A program made the position numbers and the translations under genes. Shown one piece after another: positions 10,309-21,250 of a stretch of 64,000 nucleotides of DNA. Where the stretch lies: the NCBI GenBank assembly GCA_030848705.1, contig CM061242.1:62507064-62571063 (forward strand). The letters run 5' to 3'. The number at the start of each line of letters is the position of its first letter. Position 1 is the stretch's first letter. Origin of the DNA: Heracleum sosnowskyi (Eukaryota > Streptophyta > Magnoliopsida > Apiales > Apiaceae). The notes beneath the pieces are model-generated. The model was not told the DNA's origin. It saw only the letters and a list, made by a program, of their open reading frames with translations, and did no database searches.

Positions 10309-12231
10309 TCACGAAAGTTGAATTAGTTCATCAACATCTCGCTTGTAACTAGCCATGTCACATTCATCAATATCCGGCAAATTGGGCATAAAAAAGTCAT
10401 TCTCAAGTTCTACCTCGACGGATCCCTCATTTTCATCATCATTGTCTTCGTAGTACTTTTTCTCGGGTAATTTTAACACCACGAACCATAATTTCTCTAG
10501 AGGATCATCGATGTAACAGACTTGCTTAACATGTTTTGCTAAAACAAATGGATCATTCAAAAACCCCAACCTATTCAAATTAACCAATGTATATCCCAAG
10601 TCATCAACTTTAACCCCTTTGTTTATATCTACCCAGTTGCAAAGGAAAACAGGGATCCTAAATTTATTATAGTCCAACTCCCATATGCTTTTTATAACTC
10701 CTTAATATGTATGTGATATGTGTTCAATTTTTTGATCCTTACCCTGCACAATCATTGTATCGGCTTCTACACACACACCGCTGCATTGAACTTGACGCGT
10801 ATCATCACGATCCTTGGTACTAAAGGTAACCCCATCCACTATGTAGCCACTGAATGTAGGAACAGCCTTGTTGGGCTCATCTGCAATCCACCTTATCTCC
10901 TGCGGTACTTCTTTTCCATCAACCAAATCTGAAGCAGTTTTAAAAAAAATAATAGAAATTGTATAAAACTCATTTGAGCTAAGTAGTTGAAAAAAAATTG
11001 CACAAAACTATTATCACACAAACGTAATACCTTTTCTTTGAACCATTTTGGGAATGTCTCATTTTGCTTGTTCTTTAGCCACATTTCATCATTTTCATGT
11101 TCCGGGTATGTGGTCAGTAAAAATGCCATGTGTTCACTGCATTTAAAGATAAAAGACTATATGAATAATGAACTAATGACATAAACTATGTATGCAATTT
11201 TTCACATAAAAAGAGTGAAAGTTTCGTTACTTACGCAAAATATGGCCCAACATCAGTAGTATTTTGTAGAACACATAAATGTGCTACGTGCAAATCAGTG
11301 CTAGTAGGGGTTATCATCGTTGCACCAGATAATGGCCTGCAAATGGAATCTTTGGCATGCCTACCATTTTTCGGTACCCCAATAGTCACTTCGTCGTGGT
11401 CCACCAAACATTCAACTGCCTCTTCTGCAATATAGGCCTCCGCAATGCAACCTTCTGCACGAGCCTGATTCCTTATGTATCCCTTAAATGTCTTCATATA
11501 TCTCTCAAAGGGATACATCCACCTAAGGAAAATTGGTCCACAAAGCTCAACTTCTCTTACGAGATGAACCGATATATGAAACATTAAATCAAACAAAGAA
11601 GGGGGAAAGTATTTTTCAAGCTGGCATAAGGTTTCTACCATCTGCGATTGCATTTTCTCCAACTTATCAACCTCAATGACTTTACTACAAATGGCCTTGA
11701 AAAAGAGACAAAACCTGATAACAGTGTTCCTGACCTGTTTTTGCAGTGACGACCGAATCGCAACTGGAAGCAAGTGATGCAAAATCATATGGCAGTCATG
11801 AGATTTCAATCTAGTAAGTCGAAGAGTTTCCATTGAAACTAGACTTCGAATATTAGAACAAAAACCATCAGGAAGCTTCATGCCAAGAAAGGATGAGCAA
11901 ACAACCTTTTTTTCAGAATGCGTTAAATTCCAAGATGCCAATGGTAACTTCTCCTTTTTCCCCAGAGTTTTTGGCCTTAGTTCTGTTCTGATTCCCATTT
12001 CAGCCATGTCTAGACGCACAGTTTCCTTGTCTTTCGTCTTCCTTGGTATATTAAGCATGGTACCAAGTAAAGCTTCACATATATTTTTCTCGATGTGCAT
12101 CACATCGAGAACATGCCTAACAGGCAAAAACTTCCAGTATTCAAGTTCGAAAAATATAGAAACCTTCTTCCAAACAGGTCGAGGATCACCTTTCTTCAAT
12201 CGAGGTTGACATTGTGTCTTACCATAGACAT
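10309..12231 (-). pseudogene. CACTA-1 TNP2-like transposase, C-terminal part, three exons
   Basis: Three minus-strand segments join through GT-AG introns. Exon A (12231-11235) holds the end of the Transposase_21 domain (LDVMHIEKNICEALLGT) and the DUF4218 region (FLRWMYPFERYMKTFKGYI). The intron 11234-11137 starts GTAAGT and ends CAG. Exon B (11136-11031) continues the linker, followed by the intron 11030-10929. Exon C (10928-10309) holds DUF4216 (IPVFLCNWVD, LVNLNRLGF). A single TAA near 10696-10698, between HISHTY and GVIKSIWELDY, interrupts DUF4216. The N-terminal half of the transposase is missing at the 12231 junction. Such proteins cut CACTA ends. Domain names come from family knowledge, exon borders from the sequence. 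Confidence 0.85.
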
Positions 12232-12306
12232 TGCAACAAAAGGAATGGAGTTGTTCTTTTCGTAAATGAACCCTCCTGCTGAAATGAGTTTGACTATGGG
12301 TGCCAT
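12232..12306 (-). pseudogene. Copia-A ORF3 (post-pol extra gene), first 25 codons
   Basis: ATG at 12306 opens MAPIVKLISAGGFIYEKNN, matching the start of the Copia-C extra gene at 32855. The frame runs into CACTA-1 sequence after 25 codons. A longer minus-strand frame that spans this point (11231-12409) is a chance fusion with the transposase. Confidence 0.75.
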
Positions 12307-12866
12307 TGTTGAGAGAAGAAATCTCGAACTTTGATTTGCTTTGAGAGAGAAGAAGTAAGAAAGCCTTTGGAAATTTTAAGAGCAGGTAGAAAAGAATTAA
12401 AGAAAACAAAATTTCTTAAATACTCCCCCAAAATTTCTCAAAAATTAAGTCCAATAATAAATATAAATTACTGGATTGGCTTAAAAATCTAACTGTTACT
12501 TTTAAAGTATTACCATGATTTATACTTACAGGGGTGTATGCATAGATCGTGATAAAAGACGTGTCAATTTTCAACGGTTCAGATTAACTACGCTATATCA
12601 ACGAATCATAATTGGGCGTTTAAGGTCCCGTCTATTTCGTTGATAAAGCTGTGTTTCGTTGACATAAAAGTACTATCAACGAAATGGTGCGTTTCGTTGA
12701 CATAGTAATTTTGACTTAGACAAAATTTCACTTTTTCCTTAGAAAATTAATTCACAGAAAAACATAGCAAATTTCTGGCTGCATTGTAACTTGCAAAAAT
12801 CTCAAAAATAATTAAGAGAAATTTAGCATACCTAGCTCACTTACTAATCTTGAGAATGTTGATTCA
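12307..12866 (-). other. Copia-A spacer between pol and ORF3
   Basis: About 560 non-coding bases homologous to 32856-33392 in Copia-C. It contains at least four copies of the family word TTTCGTTGA or its complement (12600-12710), some in opposite orientation, and a purine-rich leader just before the ORF3 ATG. Confidence 0.6.
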
Positions 12867-15710
12867 TCAAGTTCTTTTAATAGCAACTAAATGGGATTCC
12901 CTAGGATCAGCCTGAAATTTAGCACATAGACATGTAGCAAACATAATATCAGGTCTACTAGCTGTTAAATATAAAAGTGAGCCTACCATGCCTCTGTAAC
13001 TTGAAATGTCCACAGATTTTTCCTTAGTATTCAATTCAAGTTTGGTGGCAGTAGGCATGGGAGTTTTGGCATGAGAGCATTCCATTAAGTTAAATTTCTT
13101 TAACAAGTCATGAATATATTTTGTTTGACTAATGAAAATGCCTTCATTAACTTGCTTCACTTGGAGACCAAGAAAATAAGTTAATTCTCCCATCATGCTC
13201 ATTTCATATTTACTTTGCATAAGCTTGGCAAACTTTTGACAAAGTTTTTCATCTGTAGACCCAAAAATTATGTCATCTACATAAATTTGAACAAGTATAG
13301 TAGAGCCATTCACAATCCTATGAAAAAGAGTTTTATCTACAGTACCTCTAGTGAAGTGATTCTCAAGAAGGAACTGTGAAAGTGTGTCATACCAGGCTCT
13401 AGGTGCTTGTTTCAAACCATAGAGTGCTTTGAGGAGGAAGTACACATACTCTGGAAAATCATCATCTTCAAAACCAGGAGGTTGACTCACATACACCTCC
13501 TTTTCCAATTCCCCATTCAGAAAAGCACTCTTCACATCCATTTGATAGACCTTGAAATTGGCATGGGCTGCATAGGCTAGGAAAATCCTTATTGCTTCTA
13601 GTCTTGCAACAGGAGCAAAGGTTTCATCAAAATCAATTCCCTCTTCCTGTGAATAGCCTTTTGCAACCAATCTAGCTTTGTTCCTTGTGACTATGCCATT
13701 TTCATCCATCTTGTTTCTGAACACCCATTTTGTGCCTATAACACTCCTGTCCTTAGGCTTGGGCACCAGCTTCCAAACTTTGTTTCTCTCAAATTGGTTT
13801 AGCTCCTCTTGCATAGCTAAAACTCAATCTGGATCTAGAAGCGCATCCTCAACTTTCTTTGGCTCATCTTGAGACAGAAAGCTACTATATAGACATTCCT
13901 CTTGAGTTGCTCTTCTAGTTTGGACTTTTGAAGAAACATCACCTATGATGAGTTCAAAGGGATGATCTTTAGTCCATTTCCTTGAGGGAGGTAGATTAGC
14001 TCTTGAAGAAGTAGCTTCATGATCATGGTTGCCTTGATTAGATATTTGTCCTTGAGAAACTCCCCCTGAGTTTGTTGTCCCTAAATGATCACTCATAGAA
14101 TCGTTTCTATGACTTTCAACGGAATGCCCATTTTGACTGTCAACGAAATGCTCATTCTGACTGTCAACGAATCCTTCATCATGACTGTCAACGAAATGAC
14201 TATTTGGTCTGCTAACAGCTATTCTTTTCAATCTTAATGCAACAATTTCATCTTCACTGCTGCTTTCATCTGTGCTAGACACAACAACTTTAGGTTGTTC
14301 CTCAATAGCCTTAACATGATTCACTTGATCTCCTTCCTCATTCTCAAAAGAAAGACTTTCATGGAAACCTTCATCACAGAGACCTTAAATTTTGAGATCA
14401 TCAAAAACAACATGTACAGATTCCATAACAATGTTGGTTCTGAGATTATAGACTCTGTAAGCTTTCCCTGCTGCATATCCCACAAATATTACTTCATCTG
14501 TCTTTGCTTCAAATTTCCCCAAATGCTCAGCTTGATTTCTAAGAACAAAGCACTTGCATCCAAAGACATGAAGAAAATCCAATAGTGGCTTCTTTCTTTT
14601 GAGTAGTTGATAAGGGGTCAATCCCTTGGCTTGATTAATCAAAGAAATATTTTGAGTGAAGCAAGCTGTGTTAACTGCCTCAGCCCAAAAATAAGTTAGT
14701 AACTTTGATTCATCTAGAATTGTCCTTGCAGCTTCAATAAGTGTTCTGTTTTTCCTTTCAACTACACCATTTTGTTGTGGTGTCCTTGCTGCTGAAAATT
14801 CATGCAAAATACCATTTTCTTCACAGAACATCTTCATATTTGAATTCTTGAACTCTGTCCCATTGTCACTCCTTATCCTTCTTACTTTGAAATCAGGATG
14901 ATTGTTTACCATCTTGATGTGATTGATAATGATTTCACTTGCCTCATCTTTGGAGTGCAAAAAGAAGGTCCATGTAAATCTAGAAAAATCATCAACAATC
15001 ACAAGACAGTATTTCTTCTTTGAGATGGACATGACATTTACAGGGCCAAATAGATCCATATGAAGCAACTCAAGCTGATGGACAATTGATGACTCTGTCT
15101 TGCTTTTGAATGATGCCTTCTTTTGTTTCCCTTTTTGACAGGCATCACACAAACCATCCTTGGAGAATTCCACCTGTGGAATTCCTCTAGCAAGATCTTT
15201 CCTCACCAAATAATTCATAACCTTAAAATTCAAATGAGACAATTTCTTGTGCCATAGCCAACTTTCATCCTTTCTTGCCTTGCTGAAAAGACAAGTGATG
15301 GTGTCTGGACTTGTGCTACTAAAGTCAGCAATGTACACATTCCCTCTTCTGAATCCAGTCATTACCACATTGTTGTTTCCTCCTTTAGAAACAACACAGG
15401 CTTCTTTAGAAAAAGTAACTAAAAATCCTTTGTCACAAAGTTGGCTGATACTAAGCAAATTGTGCTTAAGACCATCCACCAATACAACCTCATCAATGAT
15501 GACATTCTCTTTTGAAATCAAGCCATATCCCTTAGTGTAGCCTTTGCTGTCATCTCCAAAAGCAATACAAGGGCCAGCTCTTTCCTGAAACTCTGTGAGA
15601 AGGGTAGAATCACCAGTCATGTGTCTTGAACAACCACTATCCAAGTACCAAAGATTCCTTTTGTCTCCCTGCACACAATAAAACCAAATCAAGTTGATTT
15701 TGGTACCCAA
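12867..15710 (-). pseudogene. Copia-A pol: protease, integrase, reverse transcriptase; RNase H deleted
   Basis: A single minus-strand frame broken only by TAA at 14387-14385 and TGA at 13826-13824. Order: protease (YLDSGCSRHMTGD), the His/Cys zinc part of integrase (WHKKLSHLNF ... CDACQKGK), the integrase core with D (HMDLFGP), D (RSDNGTEF) and E (VVERKNRT), a variable linker with four tandem VDSQN-like units, then copia RT with SAFLNGE and catalytic YVDD. RT ends at VAIKRT; comparison with 33393-33998 shows that about 480 bases of RNase H have been excised near 12870-12880, leaving only the last codons. The frame is -1 relative to gag and overlaps it at 15689-15710. Confidence 0.9.
15669..15706 (-). 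other. Possible 38-nt intron at the Copia-A gag-pol frame change
   Basis: On the minus strand the Trp codon TGG (15709-15707) is followed by GTACCA and the segment ends TGTGCAG at 15669, next to the phase-0 pol codon GGA. It contains the gag stop TGA. Its length of 38 nt equals the -1 frame difference modulo 3. The same arrangement is in Copia-C (53972-53935) and, with different length and phase, in Copia-B (49242-49200). It is shorter than usual plant introns, so this is a hypothesis. Confidence 0.35.
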
Positions 15711-18152
15711 GTTTCCTTGGGTCCTGTTTTGTTAGCCTTTGATTTTCCTTTTATATCATTTTTCACCTTAGACTCAGATTGATTTAAATCAACCTTTATC
15801 TTTGGTGTTGATTTCTGAGGGTTGCTCACATTTTCATTCACAACATGCATAGTTGGAGGAACAAACACGTTATTCACATTCCAATGCATTTGTGGCACAT
15901 TAAACATATTCATGTATGGATTAGGCACAAATGGCATGCTAGCATAAGGATTCTGAAACTGTGCATATGGAGCAAACAGATTAGGCATAACAGGCATTGT
16001 AGGCATAGAAACATTCATGACAGGCTTAGGCATTTTCACATTAGTGGACTTCTTAACAGATTTGCAATTAGCAGATAAATGACTAACACTTCCACAATTA
16101 ACACATGTTTTTCTAGGAGCATATTTATCAGGTGTATAATTGTTATGTTTGTTAATCCCTACTTTTCCATTCCTGTTATTCCTTTTATTGCCCTTAACCT
16201 CAACTTGAATTTTCTCTAACTTGTCTACCAATTGCTTGTTAGACAAGTGACCTACATTTGCTCTTTAAACAGGCTTCTCAACTTTCTTTGATTTACTAGA
16301 CTCACCTTGAACAAAGTTCTTGGTGACAGGACCATACTTGTTATTAAGTCTAGTGAGTTCTACTTTCTTTTTCCCTGTCAACGAAACACCCTGATCGGTT
16401 GATGGTTCATCTCTCAATGAAACATTGCATTCCGTTGACGTATCAACCTTCAACAAATGATCATTGTTGTTTGTTGACTCTGTTTCTGATTCTAAGGTTT
16501 CACCAGCATACCCTAGCTTCTCTTTATTCTTTTTCCATGATCGCTCACAGAAAGATTCCATACCTTGAACATTAATGATGTTGGTAGCAACATTCCTGGA
16601 ATCTTTCCATTTTGACACTTTGTTCTATTTCAAGTTCTGTTTTAAGAATCTCTTCCCTTTCTAACACTTTCTCAAGTTCCTTCTTAGCATCCCTACTAAC
16701 ACACGTCATTTTCTCAAACTCAATGAGCTGTGCTTCTAACATGGCATTTCTATCACTTAAGAGTAGATTAGTCTCTTTGATTCTTGAGTTCTCTTTGGTA
16801 AGTGATTTAAGAGTAACACGCAAATTATATAGTACAGTAGACATTTCATTAACTGCACTATCGCATTCCTCTTTAGAAAGCTCAGAAAGATTAGTAATTG
16901 TTACCTGGTTGCTAGAGGAACTTGCTTCCTGCTCATGATTGTTAGCCATTAGAGCCAAGTTGACATACTCAACATCATCATCAGAATCTTCACCATTACC
17001 AGCCCAATCGTACTCCTGAGACATGAAAACTTTTTCTTTCTGCTTGAGAAGTTCAAAGTATTTCTTTTTATAATCAACAGGCTCAAATTTCCTGTTGTTC
17101 TTCTCAACTTTAGGCTTTCTGCAGTCTCCAGCAAAGTGACCAATCATTCCACAGTTGAAACATTTAGATTTAGACTTTTCAATCCAGTTATTTTTGCTAG
17201 GTTGAGGGTCTCTCCTTGGTGCCCTTGCTTCTGAGTTTCTCTTGAATTTGAACTTAGAGAATTTCCTTGAAAGAAAGGCAATGTGTTCATCAATCTCATC
17301 TAAGTCATCCAAGTTGGCTAGTTCTTCTTCTTCTTATGTCATCTTGCCTTTACCCTTGCTAACATCACTCCTACAACTAGCTCGACTAGTTGTGGCTTTT
17401 GCAGTTTCTTCATTGTCATCTTCCAGTTGGCTCACAGATGCAATCAATGCAATAGATCCACCTTTCTTTTGTACCTTCTCAATTTCTTCATCTTGCTCCA
17501 TTTCCAGCTCATATGTCTTTAGGGTTCCATAAAGCCTTTCAAGAGTTTAGTCTTTGTACTCTTGAGTGTTTCTCAGAGAAACAGTCATAGGCTTCCATTC
17601 TTTTGGAAGAGCTCTAAGAAATTTAATGTTTGAATCCTTGGTTTGATAGATCCTCCCATACAACTTTAATCCATTCAAAAGCTTTTGAACCCTACTAAAC
17701 GTGTCATTTAGGGTTTCACCAACTTTAAAATGAAAATGCTCATATTGTTGTATAAGGAGTTGCATTTTGTTCTCCCTAACTTGCTCAGTTCCTTCACAAA
17801 GTGTTCTAATAGTGTCCCATACTTCTTTAGAGGTTGTACAGTTTATGACATTGTCAAACATCTCTTGCTCCAAATCATTAAACAGAATGTTCATGGTTCT
17901 TTTATCTTTATGGACTTCTGCAACATCTTCAATAGTCCATTCTGAGACAGGTTTTGGAATTTCTACATCAGGAGCATCATCTGGCAGTCCAAATCTAGAT
18001 GCAAACTTCATGGGAACTTGTGGACCTTTCTCAATGCAGTCTACATATCTCTCATCCATAGACATGAGATGTAGATGCATCTTTACTTTCCAGTGAAAGT
18101 AATTGTCCTTATCTAGAACTGGTATCTTCACACCTGCATCCTTCTTCACCAT
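15689..18152 (-). pseudogene. Copia-A gag with two zinc knuckles
   Basis: ATG at 18152 follows the primer site by about 50 bases. The copia-type Gag domain comes first (DNYFHWKVKMHLHLMSMDE ... EVWDTIRTLCEG ... LRALPKEW), then a charged region, zinc knuckle 1 (CFNCGMIGHFAGDC, C-x2-C-x4-H-x4-C), a long coiled-coil-like stretch, knuckle 2 (CVNCGSVSHLSANC) and a Met/Pro/Asn-rich tail of FVPNPYMNMF type, ending KETWVPKST. Lesions: stops at about 17547 and 17334, a frameshift near 16600 and a stop at 16265. The region before knuckle 2 contains family words read as STEC and VSLTG. Confidence 0.88.
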
Positions 18153-18201
18153 GGTTACTGTTTTGGTCTTGATCTTTAAACTTCTTGTATGTTAGAAGCT
18201 T

Positions 18202-18213
18202 GCTCTGATACCA
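18202..18213 (-). promoter_or_regulatory. Copia-A primer binding site (initiator Met-tRNA)
   Basis: The minus strand reads TGGTATCAGAGC two bases inside the LTR, the well-known complement of the plant initiator Met-tRNA 3' end. Confidence 0.92.
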
Positions 18214-18215
18214 AT

Positions 18216-19184
18216 TGTTAATCCCAAATGACCTAACAGAAGTGTAGAAGAGGGGGGTTGAATACAATTGTAGATATTTCAAAACTTAAAACAACTATTA
18301 ATAATAAAACTGTACTGAAATAAAAACACAAACAAATATAAAATTTCAGTTGGATGTTTTGAGGATCCAACTGAGATAATTTTTATTGTGGAAATAATAT
18401 GTGTTACAAAAGTATCACAGCTGCTCAGTTCTTGATTGAGAGTGAGGGTGCTATTTACAGAAGCTAATACAAACTAATTTTATCTCACTCTTCTATCTCG
18501 AAAATGAACTACTACACTTGGTTATATAACCCATGTTTACAATACTATTTTGGCTACTCTAAATTAATCTAGAAGTAACTTTCAGTAGCTTGCTTTTCAT
18601 CCCTTTTGTCCAATGGTCCTTGGAGATCTTGGCTTTTGTCTTCATGCTTATTATGATCACTCCCAAGAACCTAATTGGAAATTGGAATGTTTCCTTATTT
18701 CCAATGACCATTTTGATGGCTTCCAATGCAAAGTACACTTCCACATCTCCTTATGATCTGTCAGAAAACTGTCACTATCACTTTTTCAACTATTCAGAAA
18801 AGTAATAATGATTCGTTGATAGCAGGGAGATGTGTTTCGTTGATAGCTTTATTCTTCATTTCTTTGATGGGTAATCTTCATTTCGTTGATGAGTAATCTT
18901 CATTCCGTTGATAGAGTAATCTTCATACCGTTGACATGTCTTCACTTAGGCAAAATTACAAGGCATAATATATTTACAATTAACCAACCTATTTTTCCTA
19001 TCTAGTACTTAGTCAACATGACTTAGAAAACCTATCTAATACCTACAACACTCATTTCGTTGATGAGCTACCTGTCAACGAAAGCTGCAAAGCATACCAT
19101 TCCGTTGACAGTTACAAAATTGACTTAATATAAAATCTACTAAGTGTTTTTATAATTATCATCAAGAAAAACATATTCCTAACA
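18216..19184 (-). repeat. Copia-A 5' LTR
   Basis: A 969-bp LTR reading TGTTAGGAAT ... GGGATTAACA on the minus strand, with a TATATAA box at 18522-18528. It is homologous to the Copia-C LTRs at 27162-28155 and 56393-57385. It contains about eight copies of TTCGTTGA/TTCCGTTGA or the complement. The perfect pair TTTCGTTGA ... TCAACGAAA with an 11-nt loop lies near 19055-19083. Confidence 0.92.
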
Positions 19185-20109
19185 CACATGTATCACAAAG
19201 AACAATACAAACCACGTATAACATAGCAAGATACACATCATGATTAAGCATAATAAACATAACCATATGTCCATGTCGTTCTAGAATACTAAGGTTAGTA
19301 TCACATGGCATGAAACACATATAAGGCACGTATAATAGCAATAATCAAAACAAGTGGATAATCAATATGGAAAACATATTAATAAACCATCCACTATTAT
19401 GGCCCAAAACAATTGTCCGAAAAACATTCGGTGAAAACTTCGGGTTGCTGTTTGGAGGCCTAAACGAGCTCGAATGGCCAAAAAACGTCATGGGTGATAG
19501 CTCTTCTGTCAGTTTTGAAATGTAGCTCATTTCCTTTCTAAAACAATATTACATGCCCTTATCCGACACTGTTTGCAAATTCTGGACAGTGGCACAACAG
19601 CAGAACCAGCCAGCCAGCAAAAGAAATTTTGGGCATAAAATCAATTAAAACGCAGCAGAAAATTGTCCGCTTTTCGGATCCAAACCATGATTCTTTGCAA
19701 TCGTAAGCAATACATGGATACACAAATCCAATAACGATTACAAATAAAAAAGGGCTAATACAATCTAATTGTAAAACCTATTCTATTACAACAAATCATA
19801 ATCTAACTCGAATATACATCGGATTTCAAGATTACAAACCAATAACCCAAATCAAAAGAACATACACGATCAACCATCGTGATTTACAATCGCATAAATT
19901 AATAACCACGATAAACCACGTGGGATCCAATCGTATAATAAATAACCACGATAAATAACCACGTGGGATCCAATCATATAATTATAAAACATGGCCATAA
20001 TAGTGGATAACAACATGCATCAAAAAATACATACGAGCAACCACTATATACATGCATATATAATTATGACATGGACATCATATCATAAAACGTAGAACCC
20101 TAGAAACAA

Positions 20110-20122
20110 GCTCTTGATGCCA
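20110..20122 (-). promoter_or_regulatory. Element X primer binding site
   Basis: TGGCATCAAGAGC on the minus strand, two bases after the LTR terminus. It differs from the usual Met-tRNA site TGGTATCAGAGC by one substitution and one inserted base. Confidence 0.65.
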
Positions 20123-20124
20123 AT

Positions 20125-21250
20125 TGTTGGAATGTATGATATATAGGACTGCATTTTATGATATAAATTAAATAGTTTTAAAAGAAAATTAACCTTAATC
20201 GATACGGCGCAAGGGATTCAATTCCACGTCTTCTACCGAATTTCTTGATTCCCTTTGAGCGAAGTGTGACCCTAGCTGCGTGCGGCTGCCCCTAGGTCTC
20301 AATTTCGATTTCTGTTGTGTGTCCAGCTTTAAGGAGAACGAGAATATATATAGGCTTCAGTGGGGATCATAGACAATTAGGTCGGGCCTTCCAATGACAT
20401 TCCGAGTCAAGCCCAATGTCATTAAATATTAATTCAATCCACTAAAGAATTAATATTTGCACTACCGTTCCTAATACCGCATTTCTTTTATTTTTTAATT
20501 CGGCTCATATATTATTTGCTTATTAAATTCCCCACGTTTAAGATATCGCATATCCATTAATTAAATTAATCACTGACAATTAATTTAATTAATATCTTAT
20601 TTATCCTTGATCACCCACTCAACCGTATAATTATGTCAGAAATTAATCTGCCTGCAGGGCTTCACATAATTATCTTAATGAGCTTTCAAGAGGAGATCAT
20701 CAACCCAAATATTATCAGGACATGGATTCCTTCTGTAATTATTATTCCACTCTTCATGCAATGTCATTGCTCAACACATAATATTGTAATTAATAATTAA
20801 TTACATCTTATATGAATCAAAGCATGTGCATTGCATATAAGTGTCAATCACTACATCCGGATTAAGAACCTAAGCAATAATAATATCATAAAATCTTAGT
20901 GATTCTTTATTGTCAGAATAGAAGAGATCTTTAGGAATAGGATTGATCTTCCGAGTATTTTGATCATGTTCAATATACACAAATTATACAAGTATTATTC
21001 AATAGTCAAGATAAACTATTCCCAAATAATACGTCAGTCATTCCAGTGGTTTGTCTAGTACCACTTAGACTATGAACCTTTATTATATTATATACAGACA
21101 CTGATAATCTAATCTTCTGTTATCCCATTTGATACTAGATTATCCACAATATATAATAAACAGACAATGTAATAATATGCAATCAAGATTCTCAATAAAA
21201 TGGTCAATGTTTATATACTTCAAACGAATAGTTCAGTATAAAACCCAACA
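20125..21250 (-). repeat. Element X 5' LTR
   Basis: The ends TGTTGG and CCAACA form a 6-bp inverted repeat. TATATATA at 20345-20352 is a plausible minus-strand promoter. The rest is AT-rich. Right flank 21251-21255 reads GAGGC, one side of the expected 5-bp target duplication; the other side is lost. Confidence 0.8.

Larger units (their letters stand above)
9620..12231 (-). mobile_element. CACTA-1: truncated CACTA (En/Spm-type) DNA transposon
   Basis: The left end is a classical CACTA terminus (CACTACAAGAAAAACG at 9620), preceded by GTA as possible target duplication and followed by about 500 bases of short subterminal repeats. On the minus strand it encodes the C-terminal half of a TNP2-like transposase. 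The element stops abruptly at about 12231, where sequence switches to the extra gene of Copia-A with no second terminus, so its other half has been lost. Confidence 0.85.
12232..19184 (-). mobile_element. Copia-A: 3'-truncated Ty1/copia element with extra-gene start
   Basis: On the minus strand: 5' LTR 19184-18216, Met-tRNA primer site, gag, pol, a non-coding spacer, and the first 25 codons of the post-pol extra gene, cut by the CACTA-1 junction at 12231/12232. The missing 3' part can be modelled from Copia-C (27162-57385), a close relative. Its 5' end interrupts the leader of element X at 19185. Confidence 0.9.
19185..21250 (-). mobile_element. Element X: LTR and leader of an unclassified LTR retrotransposon
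   Basis: On the minus strand a 1126-bp LTR (21250-20125) with perfect TGTTGG/CCAACA ends is followed after two bases by the Met-tRNA-like primer site TGGCATCAAGAGC. About 940 bases of leader (20109-19185) have no convincing coding frame. Copia-A interrupts the leader at 19184/19185, and gag and pol of X are not in the window. The right end abuts Gypsy-2 pol at 21251, so X inserted into Gypsy-2. The lineage cannot be fixed without coding sequence. Confidence 0.75.

Noticed and set aside
11231..12409. 392-codon frame read as one transposase with a unique N-terminus
   Set aside because: The first 60 or so codons come from Copia-A spacer and ORF3 DNA; the true transposase part begins at about 12231, so this is a junction artefact.
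19345..19530. 61-codon frame in the element X leader
   Set aside because: Short, no start context and no domain; more likely leader RNA.
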